Source: Siphonodentalium dalli
Lineage: Eukaryota; Mollusca; Scaphopoda; Gadilida; Siphonodentaliidae
DNA length: 64,000 nucleotides
Assembly: GCA_032622095.1 (NCBI GenBank)
Contig: CP136069.1
Coordinates: 43,500,194 to 43,564,193 of the forward strand
Reading direction: 5' to 3'
Position numbers and translations under genes: made by a program. The notes beneath the pieces were generated by a model, which saw nothing but the letters and a program-made list of their open reading frames with translations, was not told the origin of the DNA and did no database searches. Numbering within the stretch: the stretch's first letter is position 1; each line of letters opens with the position of its first letter. Below are positions 22,131 through 34,607 of this stretch, piece after piece.

Positions 22131-22309
22131 TTGACGGTCCAAACAAACGGGGCCTATATATGTTTGAGGTCGCTCGATGGCTGGCTGATTCGGTGAGATT
22201 AGCATGCAGTCAAACTATACACAGTTAACAGGCGGACTAAAAGAAGGCCAGTATAGAATTATTATTGGCCCGCCTCAATTAACGAGAACAAGCACCCTAG
22301 CCTCTCATA

Positions 22310-22582
22310 TATATATATATGAGAATGCACTGGCTTATAGTAAATATAGGTAGGCCGATGAATTCTCTTATATATGCGAGGATCCCTATGGGAGACTGGC
22401 ATACATGTATATCACAGAGATACTCGCATATATAAGAGAATGCATTGGCATAGGGTTTTCGAAATATTTCAGGAAGCTCCAGTTATGGAAGGGTTTAGGT
22501 CGAACTGCTACATATATATAATAGAATGCAATGGCGCAGGATATTTAATGCTGAACCAGCTCAGCTCCCGCCGTCAAGCTTA
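22310..22582. mobile_element. composite of two TTAA MITE remnants with the shared hairpin
   Basis: A hairpin copy (about 22353-22448) has a loop expanded by about 30 bp, then AGGAAGCTCCAGTTATGGAA, the right end of the 858-1086 family. From 22500 the sequence is the reverse of that family's left part, ending AGCTCCCGCCGTCAAGCTTAA at 22582. Two copies thus sit tail to tail. Confidence 0.6.
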
Positions 22583-23454
22583 ATAGTCACTGCGCGTCCG
22601 TTGATGAGAACAGGCCCATATTAACGCCACCGGTGTATACTGTTCTACAAATTTTAGAAATCTGTGGTCCCATGGGGATTTTATAAATAGATAATTGTTT
22701 TTTCCGGTTATTTTGGGATGCGTTAAAGTTGTACTGCGACCCCGAGTCCGGTAAAAGCTGTAGTTGGAATGTCCAAGTTCGTGAAAGTTCTACTGACTAT
22801 GCTGGTGATTTGAGAAGCTTTAATTGTTTTATGATATTGTAGGAAGGCTAATCTGGGCGTGTCAAGTTGAGCTATAGCGATGGGATATCTCGCGGGACAA
22901 CACATTTCGGGTTTTCGTGGGGTGTGTATTCGCTGGATGTCTTATAGTTGCAGTGTGTAACTATTATGACCGCGTTAATTGCGTTCGATGTTTAGGTATG
23001 AACAATGGCTGGGCCATGCACACTTGAAGATTTTATGGCGGGAACACAATTTTTGATCCGCATTTAGAAGCTTTCTGGTTTGGTGAATGATAAACCTGCA
23101 GTAATAAGCCGTAGTTTTTTGGTAATAATTTGACGGATTAGTTGTTTTAACGGAATTCTGAGGCGGTGCATTAATGTAACCAGTATATTTTATATTATAA
23201 TTTATATTACCATTTCTGACTATGGGAAAGCGACATACCACAACAGCAAGACAGTGATGGGGACTAGGTGACGCGGTGGTTATATGGCGTCGGTCGAATC
23301 CAATCTAACTGACATTTTGTTCGATATATCCAGACATGGGTTATGGCCCCACTTTGGGTTTTTGTCCCCTCCCCCGCATGTAATGATGGTCTTGAACAAG
23401 GAAGGCGATATTTTATCGCCAGTGACAGTGTTGCCTCATACACTGTAGCATATA
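22583..23454. repeat. spacer with a dispersed repeat
   Basis: About 22712-22790 (GTTGTACTGCGACCCCGAGT, GGTAAAAGCTGTAGTTG) is an inverted partner of 60870-60965. The rest has no recognised feature. Confidence 0.4.
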
Positions 23455-24005
23455 CAATGTAACATTTTCCCAATCTCTTTGAAAAGCCGACGAAACTCAT
23501 ATCGGATGTACGTCTCTAGATGTCTCTATTAAAATTAATTTCTGTAATTGAAGGGATTCCCCCCCATTTCATTGGAGAGTGGCACAGACTATGCGCGATT
23601 TCATTTGTTTATGGCATAACAGATCAGAGGTCAATGACGTATTGACAATTTTCCCACGCATTGTCAAACTCAAATATTGTTGGAAAACTGAATACAGGCG
23701 ATATATCCATAACTCATTCTACTCATCGCAATATCTCATCTTCAAAGTTTTTGTCAGTCAACGATATTCATGACGGATTATTCTTTCGCATCTTGTTGTA
23801 TTTATAACTATTTCTAAATAATACGATTCTCATACACATTTACTACGCCAGGAATTCACTCCATATTCGGAAATGGTTTATTACGTCATGTTGGGAATGC
23901 CGCGTCGTCGTAGAAATGAAATATAATGGACACATCTAGAGACGTACATCCGATAGCAGTTTCGTCGGCTTTTCAAAGAGGCTGGCATTTTCCATATATT
24001 GTTAA
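23455..24005. repeat. foldback element
   Basis: TTTGAAAAGCCGACGAAAC and ATCGGATGTACGTCTCTAGA on the left (23476-23525) recur in reverse complement at 23928-23982. Weaker similarity extends both outward and inward. Non-coding. Confidence 0.65.
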
Positions 24006-24046
24006 TCGCTAAATAGTCAACTGGGGAACATTTAATCGACGGAAAT

Positions 24047-24300
24047 TTGCCTGTCATTTGCAGAATGAGGTCCCCGGATGGCGAATTTAGTTACGCTATC
24101 GCGCGAAGGGGGCTGGCATCACCAAATTCACCCTCTGGGTACCTCATTCTGCGTGGCCTCATATGCTATGGGAGACATAGACTCAGACTGAAGTCCCCAA
24201 ATGGTGAATATTGTAATGTACTCCCATTGGGAACCTCGATTATGCAATGCGTTATCTGCCAATTTGGGGAAATTGAGGACGTCATGTCGAACCAATCGGT
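24047..24300. mobile_element. family C double-hairpin element, partial
   Basis: Begins at CCTGTCATTTGCAGAATGAG and includes the first terminal hairpin and the central CCAAATGGTGAAT/CCCATTGGGA part, then loses homology before the second terminal hairpin. Confidence 0.65.
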
Positions 24301-24692
24301 CCGTAAAAAGAGTTTTACTTATATTCACAAACACGATGCTTATTATATATACCACATACATGTATAGATGTTTACGAATGACTTGGAAAATCTACTTTAG
24401 GTCTGGGAAACCTGTGGATGTCCTAAATTTCATAAGGTCACCAGTGTGCCAAGACGCAATTACCAAACAACAAGGCCGTAACGTGAAACGTGATATCACC
24501 AATCGTGAATCTCGCGGACGTAAGCGTGGTCTCGTTTAGTTGACGGACTGTAGGTCCAACGTGACGTATGTGTATCACGTGAACAACATTTCCTTTTGTG
24601 GACATTCGCTATACGTTTTAGGACATACGTGACCGTATAACTACATATATATTTTAATCGACGTCAAGAGGGAATCACGTAATCAATTTAGT
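24301..24692. other. no recognised feature
   Basis: Spacer between two family C copies. Confidence 0.4.
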
Positions 24693-25150
24693 CAAGCCTG
24701 AGTTTAGTGTGCCTGTCATTTGCAGAATGAGGTCCCCAGAGGGTGAATTTGGTGACGCTGTCCGCATAGCGGGCTAGAATCACCAAATTCACTCTCTGTG
24801 GACCTCAGTCTGCGTGGTCTCATCTGCTATGGGAGACATGGACTTAGATTGAAGTTTCCAAATGGTGAATAGTGTGATGAACACCCATTGGGAACAGCGA
24901 TTATGCAATGTGTCGTCTGCCAATTTGGGGATATGGAAAAACTAAACTAAAAAAGAAATAGAATCTATGTGAAGAAGTTTCTATAGAAATTTGATAATAA
25001 AGAAACTTTCCAGAGAAGGTGAGGCCTAAGCAGAATGAGGTCCCCAGAGGGTGCATTTATTGATGCATCCCGCTATGCGGGATAGCGTCACTAAATTCAC
25101 CCCCTTGGACCTCATTCTGCAAATGACAGGCACATTAAAATCAGGCCTGA
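24693..25150. mobile_element. double-hairpin element, family C (complete)
   Basis: CAAGCCTGAGTTTAGTGTGC at the left mirrors GCACATTAAAATCAGGCCTG at the right. Both ends fold into their own hairpins (GAATGAGGTCCCCAGAGGGT in the stem). Same layout as 8184-8664. Confidence 0.8.
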
Positions 25151-25740
25151 TTTTAGTGGCTCATAATTGCTAATTGTTAACGACAACGAAAGACGCTATT
25201 GCACCATTCAACCACAGTTCGCCACAGGGAGCATACTGTAGTATGTGACGACGGCGTTGAATTTTAACTAATTTTACCGAGTATATCACGCACGAGAGGT
25301 GTTAGCGGAGTGTATATACGCCGGATACTAGTGCGATTCGTGTACCTCGTTTCGAAGAAGATGGTTTTCATCTCTCTCTTCCCTGAACCTTCTGTGTGCG
25401 GTCAGTGCTATAATAATAATTCCTTGTTAGAGAGATCAGCTTCTGTCACTGCTGTTTTTTCATATTGTTTTCCATGAAAATCGGACAGTACATTTACTAC
25501 TTTTAGAAGTTTACACTTTTATGCTGTTTGATTGAAAATTAATCTTTTAGTAATTCACTTTCAAGTGAAATATGATAACCCTGGTGTTTTTTTCTTTAGT
25601 TTTGTAAATAATAATGCAACCATGTCTTCAAAATATGATTCATAGCAATGTGTGTCGCTGTTATTGTTGTTATTGGTGGGTTGCCGGGAGGAGAAGGAAT
25701 ACATAACTGCGCACGAGACATGCCTTCAAAGAATATTATA
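25151..25740. other. no recognised feature
   Basis: AT-rich spacer; no gene or repeat partner seen. Confidence 0.4.
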
Positions 25741-27078
25741 AGGCCTAACAAAAAAAGACATTTGTTTCCGCTAACCCGACCGACCCTATTTTAAACCCCC
25801 GACCCTAAACTTTTTATTGCCATTGCAAAAAAAAAAAAAAAAGATAAAAAAAAAAAAACAATTGTTTTTTTTCTTTCAATTTAGGTCCCAATTCATATCA
25901 TAACAAGATGCAAAAAGTGCCAAAAACATTTATATATATTGACATAAGAAATTTTAGTTTACAAAAAGATTTAGTTTAACAGTTGGAATCATAATGTAAA
26001 GTATGTTTGGCTTTATCTAGCTTTCATTTGTGAAAACTTCAAATAGTTTCAGTTCAGGTTTGTTATGATTCAGCCTTCAGACTTCAGTATAAATTTCAAT
26101 CAAATACAGTACAGGAACATTAACAATTTGATCGAGTCAACCTGGTTATCAGGTGGGATCTCATATTAAATACCAAATGAAAAATTAACATAGAGATTAG
26201 TACTATAAATAGTAAATACTAACTAAATAGACATTGTTTCTGTACTACATGTAGACGTAGTATATTATGTATGTGTCTCACTTGAATTTTATAAAATAGC
26301 CTATTATATGAATTAGAATGATAATGGTAAGTCTCATTTCAAGCAGGATAAGCATAATCCATTGAACCAAAAGATATCTGACAATAAGTTATAAGCATTT
26401 CCAATCCATACATATATAAAAAATTCCAAAGTTATGCTTGAGAAACTTGATCAAATTGACCTCTCAGTAAAATTCAAAATACTGACTCAAAGTGCCCTAG
26501 ATTAGCTCTAAATGCAATGGATTTTCAAAAAATTTCAAGGGGAGAACCCCCACCATCAGCAGGGGTCACCCCTCCGAAACCTTCCTCTGCTCGGGCCTTC
26601 AGGTTATGCCTTTGGCATATCATTGCCCAAAAACAGGTGTCCCCAAAAAATACCTAGATCCTTCACTGAATGCGGAGGAGAAGGTGGGGTTGTGAAGCCA
26701 TCATAAGAGATCGGTACAAGACGGTCACTCCAATATGTGACAGTGCAGTGGTGCTGGACTGTCTCCAGTTGTCGCCAGACCATGTGGGAAATATTAGGAT
26801 TATCAAAGACTATATTAGTATAGACTAGTATATATGTAAATATTGAAGCATACATGTATGTAAGATTGAATTGGAGTTTTTAGTTCCTTCTGTCATTTGG
26901 GTTGACCTGATTGGGGCTAAGAAGTGCATAGTTTGGGTTATTGACAAGTATTATACAGTTATTTTTAAAGATACTGGAAGAAAAAAAGTTAACCAAAAAA
27001 AAAAGTTAAGCCTACCTACCTACCCTAATTTTTTTTTCAGCTCGTTAGCGGAAACAAATGTATTATTTTGTTAGGCCT
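25741..27078. mobile_element. 1.34 kb non-autonomous TIR element
   Basis: AGGCCTAACAAAA then ACATTTGTTTCCGCTAAC at the left are mirrored by GTTAGCGGAAACAAATGT then TTTTGTTAGGCCT at the right. Poly-A/poly-T rich zones border each end (25829-25870, 26991-27035). The interior has a short frame (26512-26706) rich in Pro/Gly, without a known domain. No target duplication is clear. Confidence 0.75.
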
Positions 27079-28170
27079 AATGTGTATCTTCAATACTTTT
27101 TGATGCAGTGTCAAAAATAAGTGTTTTTGGTCTACATAACCATCAACACTCTTGTCTGGGATATGTAATTACACATATCCACGGCATCCCCGCTTGATAA
27201 TTCTCCACTTTATTAACGCCTCTAGCAACCAATGATCCAAAGTCGCCCCCTTTTTTCCGAGGAAAGCACTTTGTGTGAAAATCAATTAGACCCATGGAAC
27301 AGAGGCATCACAATAAAATAGTGCCTTGAACAGAATTTCCCACTTTGCTAATGTTCGAAGCTCTCGCATATAAATATTCATAAATCGCGTGGGATTTTTG
27401 TAGCCCCCACGGCAGTAAAGTTCGGTGTTTAGAACCACGGTGCTTGTGTTCTCACTGTTATTGACAGTTCTTCATCTTAGATTCCTTTAGGCTACAATGT
27501 TATAAATATTTTACAGACATAAGTAGAAACGTTTCAGTGGCCACTGATTTGGCACCCCGTTCGGACCGCCACACACACATCATAACCATTCATCCAAATC
27601 CACCATAAATATTTAAGTATGAAGGGACGTGTAACATGCAGTCCGACCACCCTACCCGGTTCAACTGCCATAAATATTTGTGCCTATCGATAATTCCTTC
27701 CAGCGTAACCGTCACGGCTGGTACCGGGCCAGATTGACCCCACATTCTGGCATTCAATCATACAACTTTGAAGTTTAAAAATCACAATTTCCTTACAATG
27801 CCTCCATATATACATATATATACATAGCCCGTCTGTGTTACACTACATCGTTATCGAAGATTGGTCAGCTGCCAATTGGGCCACCTGTTTCATGTCCAAT
27901 AACACACACCCCCAATAGCACACAGACCATAACACGAACACGACGTCACAAATTGTTGAGCGATCATTCTTATTGGTCCAGTAATACAGTCCACGAGAAT
28001 TCTTTTAAGTTGAACGGTGTTTGTTAAAAGTGTCCGAACACAATGTGTGCCTTTAAATATTTTCTAATTGCATGTCACAGGCGAAACTCTTCCATGTTTT
28101 GGAATGAGAGCATGAATGCGTGAATGTATTTTGTCTCTTCCTCTGTTGTTATTCTTCTTTCTCAATAAAA
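27079..28170. other. no recognised gene (1.1 kb)
   Basis: Three ATAAATATT words (27367, 27607, 27672) are the only notable pattern. No frame with a motif. Confidence 0.35.
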
Positions 28171-29110
28171 AAATGAAAAAAAACAAAGAAATTGTTGACC
28201 TAATCAATAAAAGCGGTCAGCAGAATAATTGGGCGTGCTTTTCAAAGTTAAGCCTATGGTGAAATTCCGCCGTTGACTTGTTCGGCGCACCCCCATCAGA
28301 TGGGGTAGAATCCTACAATGTACTAACCCCGAGATTCTCGAATGGGCCAAAAGGCCCATTCCGTAACCCCTCATAATTTAGCCTTTATTTAAAAATACAT
28401 GGGAAAAAAAGGAGAAAAAAAAGGGAAGAAGCGTTTTTTTATGAACAAATTTCTTCTTCTTTCCGTCGCTGGAGTCCAGACGAGGGGGGTGTTTAGCCCC
28501 TGGAACACTGTAGGTCGTTGGTAGCTGCAGTGCCCCAGTAGGTGTTGTTACCTCGTCGATGACGGTGCTGGACTCCTGGTAGCTGTTATCCGGAGTCCGG
28601 CTGACGTGATATTGTAATCAAATCCAAGGAGCCTGAGAAGAAGGCCAGTTGGAAGTCGTCCGGATGTCCTGGTAACATTTATCCAGCAGCTCCTGTCTTC
28701 TCCTGGCATCATCCCGTTGATTTCCTGGAGGGCATCTTCCACTCGCTGGGCTCTGGAATCCAGGTCTCCAACCGCTCTGGTGATCCAATAGCAGGAGACC
28801 GGCCGAGATTCCAGCGAAGTACTGCGCCCTCCATTCTGTCAACAGAGCCGACCCGACAGCCAAAATCTGAGATCGAAGCGGGATCAGACAATGACTGTCG
28901 AGTCATCCAGGCTAATCCGCGGCATCAGCACAGCCGAGTCGACACTGGGTGCCAGCGTTGAGATAATCCGGTCCGTGCTGGCTATCCAAGCAGGTAAGCC
29001 GGTGAGTGATCTTGATCCGTGCTGGGCCGGCGGTCTGTGGCGCACCCGAAGGTACGATCCTCTCTCTCAATGTAATATATACAAACATATGTTTTTTATA
29101 TCGTAACGTC
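28171..29110. other. GC-rich island of unknown nature, possible decayed coding DNA
   Basis: About 28450-29050 is distinctly richer in GC than its flanks. On the minus strand, three frames are open in turn with protein-like text: AVGSALLTEWRAQYFAG (28820-28863), AVGDLDSRAQRVEDALQEIN (28730-28785), and DNSYQESSTVIDEVTTPTGA (28545-28600). This could be an old frameshifted gene or transposon. On the plus strand a donor-like GCAG-GTAAGC lies at 28993. Family not recognised; GC richness alone lengthens chance frames. Confidence 0.3.
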
Positions 29111-30538
29111 ACCCTCTACATGTGAAGCCACATGGTTAAACAAATAATTAATTAATATTTTTAGTCAGCTATTGGTGCGGTGAGTAAGACAGGCACCTGA
29201 ACTTCGTGACATCAGCGCCTCAAATCGACAGCCCATTGTTTTTTATTTCCATACAAATTTAAACCATGACTTTAGCATAAAGTTACAAGGAATTAAATAT
29301 GTTGAATTATCGTTCTTTGAAAAATACAGGGACATTATTTACTACGGGTTAAAAAATCACTGGCAGCTGATTGGTGTATTATCTTCAGAAAATTAAATGC
29401 ATAAAATTTTAAAATATGCATTACCTGATCAGATCATGTAGATCTATACTGAATATGAACTATGATTATTATTGTGGGAATTTGGGATGAGAAATTATAT
29501 AAGGGTAGGTGAATTTTTGTTTTCAAAATTTACTGCTGAACTGACGGTAATAATGAAAGCGGGAAATTTTGAACTGGAAACGCTCCGGTACCCCGAATAT
29601 TTTTTCGGTTCAAATTATGTCTCAGGTTTGGTTCTTTCAGAATTGAAGGGAACATTGTACAAATTATTCGAATCCTGCGCGTGTTGGGACATAATGTTAA
29701 CACTGCGGCCTATGGGAAATAATTAGTTCCTTGTGACCATACCGCCCCATCTCCATGGAAACCTGGATCTCCGCTGGCACCTCTGTACGATTCCTTGATA
29801 AATATATGCATTGGCCGTAGTTACAGTGGGGAGTGACCTCTGCCGATTTTTTTTTACCCGGGGCAAACATTTGATCGCGGAAGGAATTTATAGAAATGTT
29901 ACGTATACGTGTGTGATTAATAATGTGGTCTCGCTCCCTTGTTCTCTTCATAACCGAAATTACATGTTTTATAAAACGGTGGAGTTGGAAAAATAAGTTA
30001 TCTTAAGTTTTCCGATTATACATGTACCATAATTAGTATACCAGCAAAAGTTGTTGCCATATGCACTAATACAGTGGATCAATATGGGTTTTTTTTATTG
30101 AAAATAATCAATAATAACCCTTTCGTGATGGAATGACCATTTTCTTCTTTAAATAATCTTGTTAATTACTTGTAAGTCGAAGTTATATACTAATGCTTAA
30201 AGAGAATCGAATACACTTTGTTTGAGAAATCCTCGTAACAATTGTTATCCAGATGAATATGTATATCCATGTGTATTGTATTCCATGTAGACCACGTCTG
30301 CTTTTGTATGTATTACTCTCAAGTACTGCATGCAATTACAGTTTAATGGAATATAAAGTACATAACACATTGAATATTGGATGGACTTCGCCGGTTGTCA
30401 GGACAATGATGGTTACCCACTGCTGCCATTGGTATTATATAACATGGCATAATGTTACTCAGAATTTTATCTTTCTAGTTTGAAATTATACATTTTAATA
30501 AATATCACAATTTCAATTCCACAAAATATTATGCATGG
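29111..30538. other. no recognised gene (1.4 kb)
   Basis: AT-rich; frames present lack motifs. No repeat partner found. Confidence 0.4.
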
Positions 30539-31041
30539 TTAAAGGTACGGTTGGCCTTGGCGGTGGGTATCCTGTGAAAATATATCCACCCGTCAAAAAC
30601 CGCCACAAACAGAAAGAACAACAAAATGTAGACAGACTTTGTCCGTATACAAATAAGAAATATCGCATAAACAGTATGTTATTGTCATATATTTGACCAT
30701 TGTTATGTAAACAAAAGCATAAAAAGTTACTTTTCTGGTGTTTGTTTATATTATGATGGTAAACATAAAGAGCGTTCTTTGTGGGTGAATTCCTGATATG
30801 GAACGAATAAAGAGCGTTTATGCGATTTGTGTGTGATTAGCCAGCAGCATTGTGCTGTCTTCTGTAACACAATCAGGCTCTTGCTTAGGTAAAATATAGT
30901 AAATCTTTATGATAACATGCTGTTTACGCGGTGGTCATGGTATATATGAACGAAACTGTATGCGATTTAATGTTTTTTCTGTTTACGGTGATTGGAACAA
31001 ATATGAATATTTTCGACAACTAAGGCCTCACGTGCCTTTAA
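30539..31041 (+). mobile_element. TTAA-flanked MITE, family A (copy 3)
   Basis: TTAA at 30539 and 31038 with ends AGGTACGGTTGGCCTTGG and the complement of AGGCACGTGAGGCCTTAG. Differs from 1871-2372 at only scattered positions over 503 bp, so the two moved recently or come from one active source. Confidence 0.85.
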
Positions 31042-31444
31042 TATAAGTAATACGTGAACAAAAACAATTACGAAAGGTCATAAGTGACAACGCTCTTTAT
31101 TGTCCGCAGTTTTGGGTGGCAAAATCATAGACGCTCTTTATAAGATCGATCATTTGATTTTTGCTATGGTACAATCTAATTATTTTCGGGTATAGAACAT
31201 GTACCGATGATCGTTTTGTGGTGCCAATTCGGACTGGGCATCTTTGAACTTTAAAAAAGGATGCAGTTTATATATATATTCTCCCAACCAATATACACAG
31301 TGTCACATGTGACGCAATACAATTCTGCTCATTATTATATACTACCTGGCCTGTCCTAAAAATTACCCAATTAGTGATGACACGTTAGTTTTTACAAGAG
31401 TACAATTTTGGGAACATGACATTGATTTCAATTGAACGTGCTCT
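31042..31444. other. spacer with AACGCTCTTTAT words
   Basis: Two AC(A/G)CTCTTTAT words (31089, 31131) link this stretch to family A interiors, perhaps an adjoining degraded copy. No gene. Confidence 0.3.
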
Positions 31445-33818
31445 TTGTCTTTAGAGAGAGATTCTTTATTGCCTCCTTGGAGGAGAGATATTTTGTACAA
31501 GTATATACATACATGTAGATATAAATACAACGGTGAAGTGTGAACATAATTAATATAGTAATTACATAAAAGTAACGTGCATGCCTAATGTCAGGCTCAC
31601 TTTGGTACGGGCGCGTCGCGTCTTATCTGTCAAACTTTCATCGGCGTGAGAAAAGCAAAATGCATTACAATTATAGCAATATATATAATGCGCATCCGAA
31701 TGTTTGAGCCCATACAGACAAATAGTATAGCATTTCACATATCTACACTGTCCCGATACTTGACAACATTACATATATCTTTATCTGATATATATAATGC
31801 CCAAATTGATCGTCAACCATATTTTGTTTTCTTCTCTTCTGCATTTAAGCTACGTCACATGCGTGTGGGCTGTAATTTTCTGAATTAATCTGAGAACAAT
31901 TATTTTGCCCTATTTAGGGAACACATTACAAATAAAAAAGATGCAGACATATCAATAACAGAGTCCCGATAGTGTCCAACGGCGTCCAAGAGTGATGGGT
32001 GATCACTTCCCAAGATTAGAGACAACAAGTCCTCCTTCTCTATAGACCGAACATATACAAATAAACTTAAATACCGCAGTAGTCGATGACTCGTTCCCAG
32101 AAACTATTTCGCAGTGACAGGATCGGGAATGAAGAGCAAGTGAACATAATGTGCTCAAGGTCGTTATCGTATATACACAAGCACTGACGACATGTTAGAT
32201 TATTTGGGTACGTTGTCTTGTTAAGAAGAATTGCAAGGTTCTTGTATTTTGATGATAAGGTAGGTTGTGAGCGCAAACGCTTCCAAACGTACCAGCCGGA
32301 GAGTGGGTTGGGAACAACCTTCCAGAACACACTCAGGTCAGAATCGTTTGAGACTGACGTGCGCCACGATGAAATATAAAACAGTTTTACTGTCTCCCTC
32401 ACGATACGTTTCCATGTAGTTTGGTTTGGAAATACACCAAGGTCTAAAAGATTATCCAAGAAGGAATCAAGGCGATAGGATCTTAATATAGGCAGTATCT
32501 CCTTGACGAATCCAGATGCCGGTCTGTTGTACAAGCGCTGCAAATGTGCTTTGGCCAGGAACATTTTCAGTGGATCCTGTTTGTGTGATGGAAGGTTTAT
32601 AAGAATACCAAGGAAGCCCAGTTTACGAATGTGTGTTTCCATCTCCATTGGTAAGATACCCAAAAGTCCGAGAGAAAGTTTTGTACTGGCGCGTCTAGGC
32701 AGACTCTGAGCAGATTTAACACATGTACGTAATGAACGTTCAACGATTGTTATAGCAGTTGTTTGTTGTAATGACATCACCGCACAACCGTACAGTGCTT
32801 TCGGTTGGACGACAGTGTTGATTATGTTGCACATTGTAATTGGCGTAGCATGGCGTAGTAATCGGTTACCAGCGATGGCGAAGAAAGTTTTTCTCATTAT
32901 TGACGAAATATGTGAACTGTGAGACACAACAGACACGAACTTCCCTTGTACCAAGCCAAGGTGTGCACATTCGGTATCCTCTGTTAGTGAATCGGAACCC
33001 AGCATCTAGATACGTAGATTACGATTATGTGCGGCCTTTGACTCATTAAAGACGACAGTCTTACTTTTTGAGCACGAGAAACTGAATCTCCAGTTGATAC
33101 TGTACTTGTAGCATGTGTCTATCAGATTGTCCAGACCGTGTTTAGTTAGCGACATAATGGTGATGTCGTCTGCTGTAGTTGGGGAAACACATGAAATTGA
33201 ACCAACATGTAGGCCAAACGGAGAATTCCTCAAGTCTATTAGTAGATCGTTTATGTACACCAGGTAGCACAGTGGTGAGAGGACCGCCCCTTGTCTTGTC
33301 CCTTGGCCGATGCTGAACTTATCAGAGAATCTGTTGTTAGAGAACACCATGCTGTTCACATCCGTGTGGATGTTGCCGAGAAGTCTGATGAATTTGCTGG
33401 AAAAGCCCAGACGTATAAATTTAAACAGAAGGCCTTCGTACCACACTCTATCGAAGGCCTTTTTATAATCCAGGAATGCTACAAACACTTTTGATCCATT
33501 ATCTTTTGCGTGTGATATACCTTCATGTAAGACAAATGACGTGATGTTGCAACCAAAACCTTTTTGGAATCCATATTGTAATTGATCCGGGAAGTTAGAA
33601 AGTTCCCTTGCGCTGAGGATTCTTTGCAGTATAATTTTTTCAAACAGTTTATAGATCACAGGTAGGAGGGTTATGGCCCGGTAGCTGTCGGGAGACGTAG
33701 CAGGCTTATGCTGTCCTAGGCCTTTATACAGAGGAATAATAACACCAAGTTTCATACCCGGTGGGATCCATTCTAGATCCAGTATGGCGTTGAATAAAAA
33801 TACATACATTAAATACAT
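31445..33818 (-). mobile_element. LINE retrotransposon, 5'-truncated, with RT and C-terminal domain
   Basis: On the minus strand, 33818 to 33006 encodes the reverse transcriptase: PPGMKLGVIIPLYKG (residues 19-33), FLDYKKAFDRVW (115-126, first catalytic Asp), GTRQGAVLSPL (173-183) and PTTADDI (213-219). An in-frame TAG at 33006-33008 interrupts it; the same frame continues to 32067 as 312 further codons with the knuckle CRQC...EHIMFTC near its end. The frame then stops, but a shifted frame carries on to 31900 (EKEDLLSLILGSDHPSLLDA), a C-terminal extension. The 3' end, near 31445-31480, reads GGAGGCAATAAAGAA on the minus strand. YADD has become TADD. The endonuclease is absent: homology begins just before RT. 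The copy is dead but young enough to keep about 640 codons of LINE text. Confidence 0.9.
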
Positions 33819-33904
33819 TAAGACTCAATCTTAGTTCTCACAATACATTAGCGCAATACATATATTTGACTAACATACATATCACAATATTACACGTGCA
33901 TGCA

Positions 33905-34066
33905 ATTTTGTCGCGCTCAATTTTGATAGAATGCGCGATTAATATCGTGATATTCTACGTTCAATATCGCAATATTAAGGGCGATAAATTTTCTGTATAA
34001 TCGCCCCTTGTTCTGCGCTCAATGTCACAATAAAGGCGCGCCTCAATATGTCACCTGTTTGGACAT
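33905..34066. mobile_element. fragment related to the 20439 Tc1-like MITE
   Basis: ATGCGCGATTA-TATCGTGATATT, CAATATCGCAATATTAAG and AAAGGCGCGCCTCAATAT match the interior and one near-end of 20439-20946 in reverse orientation. Terminal CAGTACCAGTC is not preserved. Confidence 0.55.
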
Positions 34067-34319
34067 GGTAAATTGACCACATCCTTTAGCCAATCGTGTT
34101 TACTCCATATTAACCTTGACGGAAGTTAATAGAATCCAATGTGTATGTATATTTACACTCTAGTTAAACAACAACACCACCATAGTCACTAACGTTCCAT
34201 TGGAGTTGAATAGACCCTTCTATAAATCTCTACAATTAACATTCAGACCAAATACTCAAAGTGCTTACGTGATGCTCATGTCTAGTCGCCATATTTCCCA
34301 TTTGTTGAAGGCCGCAGTG
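34067..34319. other. no recognised feature
   Basis: Spacer. Confidence 0.4.
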
Positions 34320-34607
34320 TTACTTTCCGTCCGTTATGTCAAATATTCCACCTTGTCTTCCAACCAGAACCAAATCGACGTCAATGATGTTGCCGAATCC
34401 CAGTGCGCTGTGCCATCCATCAAACACCGGTGATGACCCAATATATCGCACCGTAAGCGGATGTTCCCTAGTTAGGGTGCCAACATACCATCTCGATAAA
34501 TAGATTTGCCCCCCTTTGTGGTTTTGGCAGACGCTCGCTAATCCAATAGTGTTGCCAATATGTTTCAATCCGTCCGCGGTACCGAGTTTTACTCGATTAG
34601 GATGCAA
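34320..34607 (-). CDS. candidate coding segment, unidentified
   Basis: A 95-codon minus-strand frame with balanced, protein-like composition: LGTADGLKHIGNTIGLASVC, GGQIYLSRWYVGTL and DGWHSALGFGNIIDVDLVLV occur in order, then VGRQGGIFDITDGK and a stop at 34320. It stays in frame about 9 residues further upstream (about 34637), after a TGA. Gly/Trp/Ile pattern suggests a beta-rich fold (inference). No clear splice acceptor bounds it. I do not recognise the family; an exon, a retrocopy relic or a transposon piece are all possible. The plus strand is also largely open here. Confidence 0.3.
   Translation of the reverse strand: MHPNRVKLGTADGLKHIGNTIGLASVCQNHKGGQIYLSRWYVGTLTREHPLTVRYIGSSPVFDGWHSALGFGNIIDVDLVLVGRQGGIFDITDGK

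Noticed and set aside
24128-24539. Frames of 77-112 codons on both strands
   Set aside because: They start inside the terminal hairpin of a family C element and carry no domain.
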